Shown here one piece after another: positions 41,832-51,266 of a DNA stretch of 64,000 nucleotides. The DNA is taken from the NCBI RefSeq assembly GCF_000821085.1, contig NZ_CCXR01000001.1, positions 2,749,001 through 2,813,000 on the forward strand, read 5' to 3'. The first letter of the stretch is position 1; the number at the start of each line of letters is the position of its first letter. The stretch is from Bacillus sp. B-jedd. Lineage in GTDB: Bacteria > Bacillota > Bacilli > Bacillales > Cytobacillaceae. Position numbers and translations under genes: made by a program. Below the pieces are notes generated by a model, which saw only the letters and a program-made list of their open reading frames with translations, made no database searches and had not been told where the DNA came from.

Positions 41832-41861
41832 ATACTATCACAAAAGGCAAGACAGTGTCAA
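41832..41861 (-). promoter_or_regulatory. Promoter of rplU operon
   Basis: Minus strand: consensus -35 TTGACA (41861-41856), 18-base spacer, -10 TAGTAT (41837-41832). The -35 overlaps the last codon and stop of rng (stop ends at 41858). Confidence 0.8.
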
Positions 41862-43354
41862 TACGTATTGTCCGCTTTCTTCCTCAGTTCGCCGGCCGTT
41901 CCGAATTGTTTCACTGCGTAGAAATTCACGGCGTTTTCCACCGGCTTTATAATGATCAACATGCCAAGCGCTTCCTGCAGCCGTTTCAGGTGGATTCCAG
42001 CCTCGCCTTCGAATACTTTCTTCACGGAGGGGGACGCTTCAACCAGGACCGCTTCTTCAACAGATCCCCTGTGCTCCCACAATTCACGTTCCAATTTAAA
42101 CGCCTCTGTCTCCGGGCTGGAAATGCGACCGGTCCCGCCGCAGGAAGGGCATTTCACAGTGAGCGTTTCGGAAAGGGAAGGCCCCAGCCTTTTCCTCGTC
42201 AGCTGAAAAATGCCAAGCGCCGTAAAGCCCGCATTCCGTGTCCGGCGATTATCCTTGCGCAGCTCCGCATCCATTTTTGCCGATACCCTGCTCCGTTCCT
42301 CATCTGTTTTCATTTCAATGAAATCGACTAGGATCATCCCAGCAAGGTCCCTGAGGCGGATCTGCCTCGCAATTTCCTCCGCCGCCAGCAAATTCGTTTT
42401 TAAAACGGTATCCTGGAGACTGTTTTTGCCGGAAAACTTCCCGGTATTCACATCAATCGCTGTCAGCGTCTCCGTTTCTTCTATTAGAAGATAGGCGCCA
42501 TTTTCCAGCCAGACGACCCGCTTTAAAAGTTTCTCAAGCTCCGCTTCAACACCATGGGCAGCTAAAATATTCTCTTTTCCTGAATAAAAGCTGAAAACCA
42601 GCTCCTTTTTTATCCCGCCAAATCGCATTTTAAGCTCGCTCAAAAGTCCTGAGTCATCCGCGGCCACTTCACCGGATTCCATCCTTTCAATGATCGGCAG
42701 CAGCTTATCTACGAACACATCCGCCTGCGCAACAAGCCCTGGTTTCTTCATTTCCGCGGCTTTTTGCAAAAGTCCTTCCGCTTCGCGCCGCAGCCTGTCG
42801 ATTTCACTAACAATCTCCTCATCTACCGCACCGCCCGCGGAGGTTCGGAAAATCAGTCCTTCCCCCTCTAGCCTGGCCTCCCTCCCAAGTACACGGAGTT
42901 CTTCCCGCCGGCCGGAATCGGAAATCTTTTTTGACACAGCGAGATAATTTCCCGCTGGCATATACACAAGATGGGTTCCCGGCACTTCGATGATGCCTGT
43001 CACTTTGGCCCCTTTTGTTCCAACCGGGTCTTTTTCGACCTGGACAAGAAGGCGTTCTCCCTGGCGGACGAATGCCGAGATGCTTTTCCTCTCCCTTTCC
43101 TCATTGGGCAGGCCTGACTGAACATATTCAGCCAGTGAGTCCCGGTGGAGGTATGCATTCTTATCCGTGCCGATATCAATAAAGGCGGCATTCATCCCAG
43201 GCAGGACTTTTGTGACGATTCCTAGGAAAATCCCACCCACAAGAGACCTTGTTTCCTCCCGGCCAATTTCAATTTGACCTGCCTTGCCGTTATGGATGAA
43301 AGCGGCCCGTTTTTCCCTGCCGCTGCAGTTAATAATCAGTTTATCCACTTGCAT
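41858..43354 (-). CDS. rng: Ribonuclease E/G family endoribonuclease
   Basis: Single-strand endoribonuclease for RNA processing and decay. The 498 residues hold an S1-like domain interrupted as in RNase E/G (about 36-125, with GIVTKVLPGMNAAFIDIG), the DNase I-like catalytic core with the metal-binding aspartates in LTAIDVNTGKFSG and GMILVDFIEM, and the zinc-link CPSCGGTG near residue 407. No long C-terminal scaffold is present, so it is RNase G-sized. B. subtilis lacks this enzyme and uses RNase Y; other Bacillaceae have it at this position, between spoIVFB and rplU. Confidence 0.93.
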   Translation of the reverse strand: MQVDKLIINCSGREKRAAFIHNGKAGQIEIGREETRSLVGGIFLGIVTKVLPGMNAAFIDIGTDKNAYLHRDSLAEYVQSGLPNEERERKSISAFVRQGERLLVQVEKDPVGTKGAKVTGIIEVPGTHLVYMPAGNYLAVSKKISDSGRREELRVLGREARLEGEGLIFRTSAGGAVDEEIVSEIDRLRREAEGLLQKAAEMKKPGLVAQADVFVDKLLPIIERMESGEVAADDSGLLSELKMRFGGIKKELVFSFYSGKENILAAHGVEAELEKLLKRVVWLENGAYLLIEETETLTAIDVNTGKFSGKNSLQDTVLKTNLLAAEEIARQIRLRDLAGMILVDFIEMKTDEERSRVSAKMDAELRKDNRRTRNAGFTALGIFQLTRKRLGPSLSETLTVKCPSCGGTGRISSPETEAFKLERELWEHRGSVEEAVLVEASPSVKKVFEGEAGIHLKRLQEALGMLIIIKPVENAVNFYAVKQFGTAGELRKKADNTY

Positions 43355-43390
43355 TCCCCGCTTCTAAAAATTCCTTCCTCCATTATAACG

Positions 43391-43430
43391 CAAAAAAAAG
43401 CATTCGCCAGGAGCCCCCTGGGAATGCTTT
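43391..43430 (-). terminator. Terminator of spoIVFA-spoIVFB
   Basis: Minus strand: AAAGCATTC and GAATGCTTT outer stem with a CAGG/CCTG inner part, followed by T residues (TTTTTTTT counting the stem end). Confidence 0.85.
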
Positions 43431-43438
43431 ACGTCTGA

Positions 43439-44308
43439 TTAATAGGCATAAATCAAGTCGCCAACTTTGCCATCCGGCCTTTTTTCGGCAAAAACATGAT
43501 GGAGCACTTCATTTTCATCCAGCATACCTTTTTCCTTACCTCCACTCTCAACTAAAATGGAATGCTTGCAGCCGCGTCGGAATTTCGCCAGCACCTTCAT
43601 AACCGCTTCACCTTCATCCGCCCTGATCGGTTTCAAAACAGAAGGCACGCTTTCTTTATTTCCATAATAACGCTCTAGCAAAAACCGCAAAAAGACAAAA
43701 TGGCGCTGCTTCCATTCAAAAAACAAGCTGAAGTAAAGGAATCCCGCAATCAGCCAGCTATTTAAGTGAAAAGGAGAAACGATAAGCGTAATAGCAGTAA
43801 AAACGGTCAGAAATGCGAATGAACTGATGAGCATCCATTCGTACGCATCGGGAAATGGCTTCCATAGTGAAAGTAAGAGAAAAAGGAGCTTGCCCCCGTC
43901 AAGAGGCCAAATGGGAAAAAGATTGAATACTAAAATCATCAGATTGTATTTTACAAACAAAAAATAGGCGTACTCAGGAATAACGCCATTTTCATACATG
44001 AGAAAGGCCGCACCCATGAGCCATAAATGCTGGGCAGGCCCGGCAAGTATGACAATCAATTCTTCCTTCACCGGCCTGTTCCCATGCTCATCCATTTCCG
44101 CGACCCCGCCAAACGGCAACAGAGTGATACTCTTAATCCGCCAAGAGAAAGACAAGGCCGCAGCGGCATGGCCCACCTCGTGGATGAGAATAATCGCGAA
44201 GAGCATGCACAACTCAAGGAAATGTCCAGTCAGTGCGGCGGCCGCAGCCGCCATCCACAGCAAGGGATGGATGCGGATGAGCGTCAGCATCGTGGCGGCT
44301 CTATTCAA
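43439..44308 (-). CDS. spoIVFB: SpoIVFB, pro-sigma-K intramembrane metalloprotease
   Basis: Site-2-protease-family (M50) enzyme in the outer forespore membrane that cuts pro-sigma-K. About six membrane helices; zinc ligands and catalytic glutamate in HEVGH (H43, E44, H47) and the third ligand D136 in FPIWPLDGGK. A C-terminal CBS-like domain (about 220-289, with FRRGCKHSILVE and LDENEVLH) senses ATP in B. subtilis. Its start overlaps spoIVFA by 8 bases, matching their function as a complex. It is held inactive by SpoIVFA and BofA, with release triggered by SpoIVB. Confidence 0.96.
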   Translation of the reverse strand: MNRAATMLTLIRIHPLLWMAAAAAALTGHFLELCMLFAIILIHEVGHAAAALSFSWRIKSITLLPFGGVAEMDEHGNRPVKEELIVILAGPAQHLWLMGAAFLMYENGVIPEYAYFLFVKYNLMILVFNLFPIWPLDGGKLLFLLLSLWKPFPDAYEWMLISSFAFLTVFTAITLIVSPFHLNSWLIAGFLYFSLFFEWKQRHFVFLRFLLERYYGNKESVPSVLKPIRADEGEAVMKVLAKFRRGCKHSILVESGGKEKGMLDENEVLHHVFAEKRPDGKVGDLIYAY

Positions 44309-45086
44309 AGCGGATCACCTGAATCGGGTCAATAAACGCTTCACCCTTTTTGATGGCAAAATAAAACTCTCCTTTTGCCTCGTCTGCGCCAGATCCCACT
44401 GTACCGATTTTCTGTTCCTTGGAAACAAACTGATAGAGTGTCACTTCAATCGCATCAAGGTGGCCATACCATGATTCCGTCTTGTCGCTGTGCTGGATGA
44501 TGACAGTTTTGCCAAGCCCTTCCTTCACTCCCGCGAACATGATCCAGCCTTCATTAACCGCTTCAACAGGCGCGCTTTTATCCGTTTCAATCATGATTCC
44601 CTGTCCATTCTTTTCGAAGTGCTCAAGGATTTTTCCGGAAGTCGGAATAGAAAAATCGGTGTTATGGTCTTCTTTCACTTTCGGTTCAGGCAGGAGCGCT
44701 AATGGCTTTCCGAATTTTTCCTCATACCACTTTCCGACAGCAGCAAATTGGAAATCCTGGCTGAATCCTTTTTGCACCAGATCCTTTGCCGGCTCTAAAG
44801 CAGGCGCCTCGTTCTTAAAAAGAATCGCGATGACCAGAAAAAGGATGGCCGAACATAATACTTTGAAGAAAAATACCTCTTTCCTGAAAAGCGGATGATC
44901 CCCTTCACCCGGGCCCGTCTCATAGGAGACAAGCTCATCAAATCCATATTTATCGTCATTAAAAAGCAAGCCAGGCGAACTTGACTCTTTTTTGGCACTA
45001 TATTGCCGGTACAACTTTTTCTGGCTGTTCCGCTCCTTTTTCCGCCTGGCGATCCGCTTGCGGATTTCGTCCCTGTTTGGTTGCAT
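44301..45086 (-). CDS. spoIVFA: SpoIVFA, inhibitor and anchor of SpoIVFB
   Basis: Mother-cell membrane protein, 261 residues: a very basic N-terminal cytosolic region (RKRIARRKKERNSQKK), one membrane helix (about 74-91), and an extracytoplasmic domain with a degenerate M23 (LytM) fold in which the typical metal-binding motifs are incomplete (YGHLDAIEV remains). It holds SpoIVFB with BofA until SpoIVB cleaves it. The overlap with spoIVFB suggests stoichiometric synthesis. Confidence 0.92.
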   Translation of the reverse strand: MQPNRDEIRKRIARRKKERNSQKKLYRQYSAKKESSSPGLLFNDDKYGFDELVSYETGPGEGDHPLFRKEVFFFKVLCSAILFLVIAILFKNEAPALEPAKDLVQKGFSQDFQFAAVGKWYEEKFGKPLALLPEPKVKEDHNTDFSIPTSGKILEHFEKNGQGIMIETDKSAPVEAVNEGWIMFAGVKEGLGKTVIIQHSDKTESWYGHLDAIEVTLYQFVSKEQKIGTVGSGADEAKGEFYFAIKKGEAFIDPIQVIRFE

Positions 45087-45122
45087 GTTCCCACCAGCCT
45101 TTTTATCCCTTTTAGTAGTACA

Positions 45123-45151
45123 AGTCTATGAGGGACCTGTCCGATGTATGC
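45123..45151 (-). promoter_or_regulatory. Candidate sigma-E promoter of spoIVFAB
   Basis: Minus strand: GCATACA (45151-45145), 14-base spacer, CATAGACT (45130-45123), against the sigma-E consensus KMATATT-N14-CATACAHT (5/7 and 7/8). spoIVF is a sigma-E operon in B. subtilis. Judged by eye. Confidence 0.4.
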
Positions 45152-45218
45152 CATTGGCTTGAAGCAGGCGAGGTTAAGTTAGATGCCAATTGGATTTCTG
45201 AATAATTAGATAGGTTAG

Positions 45219-45305
45219 ATATTCGAAAATAATCGATGATATATTAAAAAAATCGATGATATTCTCCAAAAATAGCCGATATATTGACATAATCGCTGAT
45301 ATCCC
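45219..45305. repeat. Four tandem 20-bp AT-rich repeats
   Basis: Units at 45219, 45239, 45259 and 45279, each exactly 20 bases, of form ATAT(T/A)-N-AAAATAATCG(A/C)TG, followed by a partial ATATCC. It lies in the spoIVFA-minD gap (45087-45423), which has no gene. A related array is at 8959-9030. Both face minus-strand genes downstream of a terminator. Confidence 0.65.
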
Positions 45306-45360
45306 GGAAAGGGTCTCCCCCTTTTCCCCTTCGGACGGAAAACCTTCCAGAAAACAGCAT

Positions 45361-45399
45361 AAAAATGCCCCGCAGGTTTCTTCTCGCCTGCGGGGCATT
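45361..45399 (-). terminator. Terminator of the mre-min operon
   Basis: Minus strand: AATGCCCCGCAGG and CCTGCGGGGCATT form a 13-bp perfect stem, followed by TTTTATG. Confidence 0.9.
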
Positions 45400-45423
45400 C
45401 TCTTAACCTATATAGCAATAAAC

Positions 45424-46230
45424 CTATGAACGGACTCCGAAGAATTTCTTGATTTTCGCAAAAACTCCCGGATTATCTTCTTCCAGCTGCTGGAGTGGGA
45501 TCGATTCACCGAGGATCCGCCTTGCAATATTGCGGTAAGCAAGAGACGCTTTACTGTTTGGGTTCAAAGCGATCGGTTCACCGTAATGGGAAGCCTTGAT
45601 GACTTCATCATCATCCGCGACGATCCCGAGCAAGTCGATTGACAAATGGTGGGTGATTTCATCGACATCCATCGTTTCGCCATTTCTCATCATATGCGGG
45701 CGAATCCGGTTGATAATCAGCTTCGGCGCTTCAACATTTTCTTCCTTTTCCAAAAGGCCGATAATTCGGTCCGCGTCCCGGACAGCCGATTTTTCCGGCG
45801 TGGTGACGACAATCGCTCTATCGGCACCAGCTACCGCATTCCTGTAGCCATGCTCAATTCCTGCGGGGCAGTCAATAATAATATAGTCAAATTCTTGCTT
45901 TAATTTTTCCACCAGGTCTTTCATCTGTTCTGGTGTGACAGCCGTTTTATCCTCTGTTTGCGCAGCCGGAAGCAAAAAGAGCAGCCCGTCGAACCTTTTA
46001 TCTTTCACGAGCGCCTGATGCATTTTACAGCGGCCCAACGCCACATCCACTAGGTCATAGATAATCCTATTTTCAAGCCCCATGACGACATCAAGATTCC
46101 GGAGGCCGATATCCGTATCTACAAGGCACACCTTTTTCCCTTGCAGGGCAAGGGCTGTACCTAAATTCGCGGAAGTCGTCGTTTTCCCGACGCCTCCTTT
46201 TCCGGATGTGATAACGATTGCTTCTCCCAC
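45424..46230 (-). CDS. minD: Septum site-determining ATPase MinD
   Basis: Membrane-bound ParA-type ATPase that carries MinC to block division at poles. The deviant Walker A GKGGVGKT lies at residues 10-17, followed by the DTDIGLRN switch, DCPAGIEHG (Walker B) and a C-terminal amphipathic membrane helix (KIKKFFGVRS). GTG at 46230 is preferred: AAGGAGGG lies 8 bases before it and the 268-residue product equals B. subtilis MinD. One base separates it from minC. Confidence 0.97.
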   Translation of the reverse strand: MGEAIVITSGKGGVGKTTTSANLGTALALQGKKVCLVDTDIGLRNLDVVMGLENRIIYDLVDVALGRCKMHQALVKDKRFDGLLFLLPAAQTEDKTAVTPEQMKDLVEKLKQEFDYIIIDCPAGIEHGYRNAVAGADRAIVVTTPEKSAVRDADRIIGLLEKEENVEAPKLIINRIRPHMMRNGETMDVDEITHHLSIDLLGIVADDDEVIKASHYGEPIALNPNSKASLAYRNIARRILGESIPLQQLEEDNPGVFAKIKKFFGVRS

Positions 46231-46231
46231 A

Positions 46232-46915
46232 TTAACGCCCTCCTTCAAATCTAGTTAATCCAGGCCTTATGCTAGCAAGGGTCTGGAGCCTGTCTATAAT
46301 CATCTCATTCTCTTCATTTATGTACGCGCATTCCATTTCACCCGGATTTGCTCCGCTGCCCGGATTTTCGGGCGACGTCCTCAGGAAATGGCTGATCCTA
46401 AGCTGGGTCGGCAGCATCCCGGAAGCGGCAATAATGGCGTCCTGGTCGCCGAAGCAGCCGGCATGAGCGATTCCCTTCAGGACGCCCATCACGAAAATAT
46501 TCCCGCCAGCCATCACCATACCGCCGGGATTGACATCACCAATCAGGAGCAGGTCGCCAGGCACCTTAAGCACCTGCCCGGAACGGACCATTCTCGCCAC
46601 GGTTGCTACCGATTCCTTATCCTTTAACTCTTCTGCTTGCTGCTTTGTAAGCACATTCGATTCAAGCGAGGCAACGGCGAGATTTTTATGACGGAGGATA
46701 AGCTCCTTTAGCTCTTCCTGCTGCTCGAATGTTAAATACCGATTTCCGGTATGCACCTTCACGTTAAGGAGCTGCGCTTCGCCATCCCTTGGCTGCTGCG
46801 AGGAAAGCTTTCCCGACAGGTCCTTTTTCAATTCTTCATATGAACAAAGGTCGTCCAGAAACAGTGTCAGACCGTCCTTAGTTCCTTTTATAATAACATT
46901 TTGCAATTTGTTCAT
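46232..46915 (-). CDS. minC: Septum site-determining protein MinC
   Basis: Inhibitor of FtsZ assembly. The 227 residues show the N-terminal MinC_N domain and the C-terminal beta-helix domain with the turns LLIGDVNPGGMVMAGGNIFVMG and GCFGDQDAIIAA, followed by the C-terminal segment ECAYINEENEMIID. Forms the mreBCD-minCD cluster with its neighbours, as in B. subtilis. Confidence 0.95.
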   Translation of the reverse strand: MNKLQNVIIKGTKDGLTLFLDDLCSYEELKKDLSGKLSSQQPRDGEAQLLNVKVHTGNRYLTFEQQEELKELILRHKNLAVASLESNVLTKQQAEELKDKESVATVARMVRSGQVLKVPGDLLLIGDVNPGGMVMAGGNIFVMGVLKGIAHAGCFGDQDAIIAASGMLPTQLRISHFLRTSPENPGSGANPGEMECAYINEENEMIIDRLQTLASIRPGLTRFEGGR

Positions 46916-47030
46916 GGCCGTACTTCACCTCGATCGTCAGAAACACACAGATAGACCATTGAATTCCCGGCTTTACCGGGATGGGCAATCTTCACCTACA
47001 ACCATTTCGACATCCGCTGCCAAAATTCCT

Positions 47031-47549
47031 TTATAATAACGAATCCTGCCCGCCCAATTTTTCAAAATACCGCTTCAGAGGGTAATATGCCAAAACAAGA
47101 AAGATCAGGTTCAGGCAAAGGGACGGAAGCAGCCGCATCTGGGCAAATTCTGAAAAAGTAAGGTCCGTCAGATGAATGAAATGGTTCAATTTGTAAATGA
47201 CCGCCTCCAACAAGGATATACCGGTCATAATAATAATCATAACAACCAGCGCATTTGCCATGAGAACCTTCATTGCTTTCATAACAAGGTAGATTGTCAG
47301 GGGAAAGAGAAATAAATAGACTCCAATAATTTCAGTATACACGATGTCGAATAACAGACCGAATACAAATCCGTATATAATCGCAATTTTTGGCGCATTG
47401 TAGATGGCCAGCAGCATCAGAGCCATGATCAGGAACCTTGGTACGAGAATCCATTTCCCATAAAAATATTCCGAGGGAAGCAGCTGGACAAAGACACTCT
47501 CAATCGTAAAAAAAAGGAACAATAAAAGAGGAAGAAAGAACCGGTTCAC
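47031..47549 (-). CDS. mreD: Rod shape-determining protein MreD
   Basis: A 172-residue membrane protein with about five helices and short loops, matching MreD of the elongasome. The sequence is poorly conserved in this family; the assignment rests on size, topology, the YGFVFGLLFDIVYTEIIG segment and its place after mreC, with which it overlaps by 4 bases. Confidence 0.92.
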   Translation of the reverse strand: MNRFFLPLLLFLFFTIESVFVQLLPSEYFYGKWILVPRFLIMALMLLAIYNAPKIAIIYGFVFGLLFDIVYTEIIGVYLFLFPLTIYLVMKAMKVLMANALVVMIIIMTGISLLEAVIYKLNHFIHLTDLTFSEFAQMRLLPSLCLNLIFLVLAYYPLKRYFEKLGGQDSLL

Positions 47550-48427
47550 AATTCTTCCTCCTTTTCGTCCACCATTTCTTTTTTATCAGGTTTCATTATT
47601 AGTCTTTTAACAACCATAACCTCACGAATCCCATAGAAATCCGCTTCAGGTTTTACAAGCGCGATTTGGTTCAGCCCATATTGGTCTGGCTGCACTTCGA
47701 CAACCTTGCCGACAAGCAGCCCCTCTGGAAAGACACCGCCAAGGCCGGAAGTAATGACGGTCTGCCCCTTTTTCACTTTCGCCTCATAAGGGATCTTCTT
47801 CACTTTCAAAAGCTTTTTCTCTTCGTCGAAGCCTTCAACGAATCCAAAGACTTCGCTGTCCCCCTGGGTAACGACGGAAATCCGGTTTTTAGGATCCATC
47901 GCGCTCAATAGCTGGACCGTTGAAGAAAAATCGTTTGCGGTTTTAATTTTGCCGATCAGCCCTTTGGAAGTGATGACGGCCATATTTTTTTTAATCTTGT
48001 CTGACGTTCCTTTATTGATAATAATCTGTTCATTCCATCGGTCCGGATTACGGCCGATGACCGATGAGTGGATTAATTCAGATTCGCTGAGCGACTCACT
48101 TTTCTGGAGAATTTCGCGAAGTTCTTTATTTTCCCTCTTCAGCCTGGCTACATCCGATTCAAGCTCAGCGATGTATTCGACTCGGGATTTAAGCTCCTTA
48201 TTTTCACTGTATGTATCTTGAAGGTCACCTACATTTTCAATAAAACCGGCCACATATTGGACTGGCGTGGATACAAGCGATTGAAGCCAGCCGGTGCTGT
48301 CCTTGACGAACTGCTCCGGCCATGTAAGCTTCTCCCGCTCCCTTAATGAAAATCCAATCAAAGCCACCAGAATGATGATACTTACGAGCAAAATAATGAG
48401 GCGTTTATTCAAAAAGAATTGCGGCAT
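47546..48427 (-). CDS. mreC: Rod shape-determining protein MreC
   Basis: Elongasome protein of 293 residues: one N-terminal membrane helix (about 9-26), a coiled coil (about 65-115, rich in Leu/Glu/Lys heptads) and two beta-barrel subdomains with GLIGKI, VTSGLGGVFPEGLLVGKV. The acidic tail DEKEEEL is at the C-terminus. Lies between mreB and mreD, overlapping the latter by 4 bases. Confidence 0.96.
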   Translation of the reverse strand: MPQFFLNKRLIILLVSIIILVALIGFSLREREKLTWPEQFVKDSTGWLQSLVSTPVQYVAGFIENVGDLQDTYSENKELKSRVEYIAELESDVARLKRENKELREILQKSESLSESELIHSSVIGRNPDRWNEQIIINKGTSDKIKKNMAVITSKGLIGKIKTANDFSSTVQLLSAMDPKNRISVVTQGDSEVFGFVEGFDEEKKLLKVKKIPYEAKVKKGQTVITSGLGGVFPEGLLVGKVVEVQPDQYGLNQIALVKPEADFYGIREVMVVKRLIMKPDKKEMVDEKEEEL

Positions 48428-48453
48428 GATTTTACACCTCTGTTTTCAAACAT

Positions 48454-49479
48454 TTAACGGGATTCCCTCGGCCTGTTTTTAAACAAGTTGATATGGTCGA
48501 GCGCCTTCCCTGTACCGATTGCCACACAGTCCAGCGGATCCTCAGCGATCAACACCGGCATATTCGTTTCCTTGCCAATTACTTTATCAATATTGCGCAG
48601 GAGCGCGCCGCCGCCTGTCAGGACGATTCCTCGGTCCATGATATCCGCAGCAAGCTCTGGCGGAGTCTTCTCAAGTGTATTCTTGACTGCATCGACAATC
48701 GCGTAAACTGTATCATGAAGCGCGCCGGCAATTTCCGCCGCGGTAATTTCAATCGTTTTTGGCAGGCCGGTCAGAAGGTCGCGGCCGCGGATTTCCATAT
48801 TTTCAATGTCTTCTGTCCCGCCAGCTGAACCAACTTCCATCTTGATAGCTTCAGCTGTCCGGTCTCCGATCATCAGGTTATATGTTTTACGGATGTATTG
48901 GATGATAGCTTCATCCATTTCATCGCCTGCAATCCTGATTGACTGGCTTGTCACAATTCCGCCCAGGGAAATGATCGCCACTTCGGTTGTACCGCCGCCG
49001 ATATCGACGACCATGCTTCCGGTCGGCTCCCAGACAGGAAGATTCGCACCGATTGCCGCGGCAAACGGCTCTTCAATCGGGAACGCATCCCTTGCGCCGG
49101 CCTGTTTTGTCGCATCGATTACCGCGCGCTGCTCAACAGCGGTAATCCCGGAAGGAACACAGACCATGATATACGGCTTGCTGTTTTTGAAAAAGCCGGT
49201 ATTCTTGGACGCCTGCTTGATATAGTATTTCATCATCGTCGCCGTTGTTTCGTAATCGGCGATGACACCGTCCTTCATTGGCCTCAAGGCAACAATATTG
49301 CCTGGTGTGCGGCCGATCATATTTTTCGCATCATTCCCGACAGCGACAATCTGCTTCGTATCGTTCTGGAACGCAACGACAGACGGCTCCCTTAAAACAA
49401 TTCCTTTTCCTTTAACGTATATAAGTGTATTGGCAGTCCCCAAATCGATGCCAAGATCTTTGCTCCCAAATCCAAACAT
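48454..49479 (-). CDS. mreB: Rod shape-determining actin-like protein MreB
   Basis: Actin-like ATPase that organises lateral wall synthesis. The 341 residues have the phosphate-1 motif [12 protein letters not shown], phosphate-2 [11 protein letters not shown], and adenosine motif [11 protein letters not shown]. The N-terminal FGFGSKD is an amphipathic membrane-binding stretch. First gene of mreBCD-minCD. The C-terminal tail is a few residues longer than in B. subtilis ([16 protein letters not shown]). Confidence 0.97.
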   Translation of the reverse strand: MFGFGSKDLGIDLGTANTLIYVKGKGIVLREPSVVAFQNDTKQIVAVGNDAKNMIGRTPGNIVALRPMKDGVIADYETTATMMKYYIKQASKNTGFFKNSKPYIMVCVPSGITAVEQRAVIDATKQAGARDAFPIEEPFAAAIGANLPVWEPTGSMVVDIGGGTTEVAIISLGGIVTSQSIRIAGDEMDEAIIQYIRKTYNLMIGDRTAEAIKMEVGSAGGTEDIENMEIRGRDLLTGLPKTIEITAAEIAGALHDTVYAIVDAVKNTLEKTPPELAADIMDRGIVLTGGGALLRNIDKVIGKETNMPVLIAEDPLDCVAIGTGKALDHINLFKNRPRESR

Positions 49480-49640
49480 GTGTGTATCTCCCTTTCCCTC
49501 GCAAAAATGCAGTCATTTTAGCCGAATTCATTTTTATCAAAAATTGTAGATTAATGTGTTATTGTTTCGCTTTTTGTTCGGGCTTGCCCGCCAAAAATCA
49601 TAAACAATATTATAACGCAACGTCAAATAAAAACATAGTG

Positions 49641-50330
49641 TCACAAATACCCTTTTTCTTTCAGACTGATGAATTTATTTTCTCCGATGATCAAGTGGTC
49701 CAGGACATCGATCCCAATAATTTTCCCGCATTCCGCGAGGCGCTTTGTCACCTCGATATCCTCCCTGCTCGGGGTCGGATCGCCGGAAGGGTGGTTATGG
49801 AGGCAAATAATGGAGGCTGCCGAGCGCCGGAACGCTTCTTTGAAAACCTCGCGCGGATGGACGATTGAGGCATTCAGGCTTCCAATGAAAATGGTCTGTT
49901 TATGCAGAACCTGGTTCTTCGTGTTCAGATAAAGACACACGAAATGCTCCTGGCTCAGGAAACGCATTTCATTCATCACGTAGTTTGCCCCATCCTCCGG
50001 GGAACGGATCACATATCTATCATTGTTTGTCAGATTAGCCACCCTGCCGCCCAACTCCAGGGCCGCCATCAGCTGGATCGCCTTTGCTTTCCCGATCCCC
50101 TTGATTGTGGTGATTTCTTCGAGCGAGGCCGCCTTAAGAAGCCTCAAGCCTTCAAAATGGGAAAGGAGCCGGTTGGACAGCTGCAGGACAGATTCATCCT
50201 TCGTCCCTGTCCGGAGCAAAAGGGCAATTAGTTCGTGGTTTGACAGGCTTGCCGGACCGCCCGCAATGAAGCGTTCGCGCGGCCTTTCTTCCTGGGGGTA
50301 ATCACGGATCATCAATGTATTGGCAGTCAA
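49641..50330 (-). CDS. radC: RadC family protein (JAB/MPN domain)
   Basis: A 229-residue protein with an N-terminal helix-hairpin-helix (about 60-100, TIKGIGKAKAIQL) and a C-terminal JAB1/MPN metalloprotease-like domain with the metal motif HNHPSGDPTPSREDIE. Despite the name, a role in repair is doubtful and the function is not established. The TTG at 50330 is used since GGGAGG lies 9 bases before it; the next start, ATG 50312, has no ribosome site. Same position as in B. subtilis (ysxA). Confidence 0.92.
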   Translation of the reverse strand: MTANTLMIRDYPQEERPRERFIAGGPASLSNHELIALLLRTGTKDESVLQLSNRLLSHFEGLRLLKAASLEEITTIKGIGKAKAIQLMAALELGGRVANLTNNDRYVIRSPEDGANYVMNEMRFLSQEHFVCLYLNTKNQVLHKQTIFIGSLNASIVHPREVFKEAFRRSAASIICLHNHPSGDPTPSREDIEVTKRLAECGKIIGIDVLDHLIIGENKFISLKEKGYL

Positions 50331-50471
50331 ATAAAAATCCTCCCTTTTATAAAGGGAGCCCGGATAGGGAAACGGCCAGCCGCCGCCCTATAAGAAACTT
50401 ATCATAATAAGGACGACCCAAAGCCATTTGAAGTTTCAACCTTCATGCCGGGTGTTTTCCAGGCTGGCCCA

Positions 50472-51044
50472 TTAAAAAGGCAGCGGCCAGCCTGCCTTCC
50501 TCAGTTCCCTGACAGTCATGGAAACCGGAAGGCCCATTACAGCGAAATAATCGCCGTCAATTTTTTTGACAAGCATGCTGCCGAGTCCCTGGATGCCATA
50601 GCCGCCCGCCTTGTCAAAAGGCTCGCCGCTGTTCACGTAGTACTCGATTTCCCTGTCCGTCAACTCCCAGAAATGCACTTTGGTTTTTTCAAAAAAACGG
50701 ACTTCATTCCCCGGGCTGATAATTGAAACCCCGGTATAGACTTCATGGGCCTGTCCAGACAAAAGCCGCAGCATTCCGACAGCTTCCTCGTGGCCCGTAG
50801 GCTTGCCAAGGATGGCACCGTCGAAAACGACAACGGTATCGGAGCCAATGATAAAATCATTGGGATGTTTTGAAAAAACAGCTCTTGCTTTTCTTTCAGC
50901 AAGGCCCATGACAACTTCCTCCGGGGAGGTACCAGGTTCAAAGCTTTCGTCGATATCAGAGCTGTAAATGTGGAAATTCAGATGGAGATTTTCCAGAAGT
51001 TCTTTTCGCCGTGGAGAAGAAGAGGCTAAAATGAGGTTCGGCAT
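50472..51044 (-). CDS. maf: Maf family nucleoside triphosphate pyrophosphatase
   Basis: Hydrolyses non-canonical and pyrimidine nucleoside triphosphates (dTTP/UTP type) and has been linked to septum arrest in B. subtilis. The 190 residues show the signature LASSSPRRKELL, the conserved SDIDES, IGSDTVV and GYGIQG segments. The ATG at 51044 has AAAGGTGATTGC just before it; the open frame extends 72 bases further without a good site. Confidence 0.95.
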   Translation of the reverse strand: MPNLILASSSPRRKELLENLHLNFHIYSSDIDESFEPGTSPEEVVMGLAERKARAVFSKHPNDFIIGSDTVVVFDGAILGKPTGHEEAVGMLRLLSGQAHEVYTGVSIISPGNEVRFFEKTKVHFWELTDREIEYYVNSGEPFDKAGGYGIQGLGSMLVKKIDGDYFAVMGLPVSMTVRELRKAGWPLPF

Positions 51045-51183
51045 GCAATCACCTTTCTTTTTGTTCGGTTTGGGGAGATACAGATTCATCGTATCAAACT
51101 TCGCCACCGCAAACAATTTATAATGGTTAAAGTGGCAAAACTTTTTGCTTCTTATGCAGGTTCTCTGGTTTTCCAGCCAAATG

Positions 51184-51210
51184 AAAAAAACCCGGACCTA
51201 ATGCCCGGGT
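51184..51210 (-). terminator. Terminator of spoIIB
   Basis: Minus strand: ACCCGGGCATTAGGTCCGGGT hairpin followed by seven T residues. Confidence 0.8.
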
Positions 51211-51266
51211 GCTTTTCCGTGATATCTTTACTAACACTGCGGTTCCTCTCCTTGCCTGTCCCGCTG

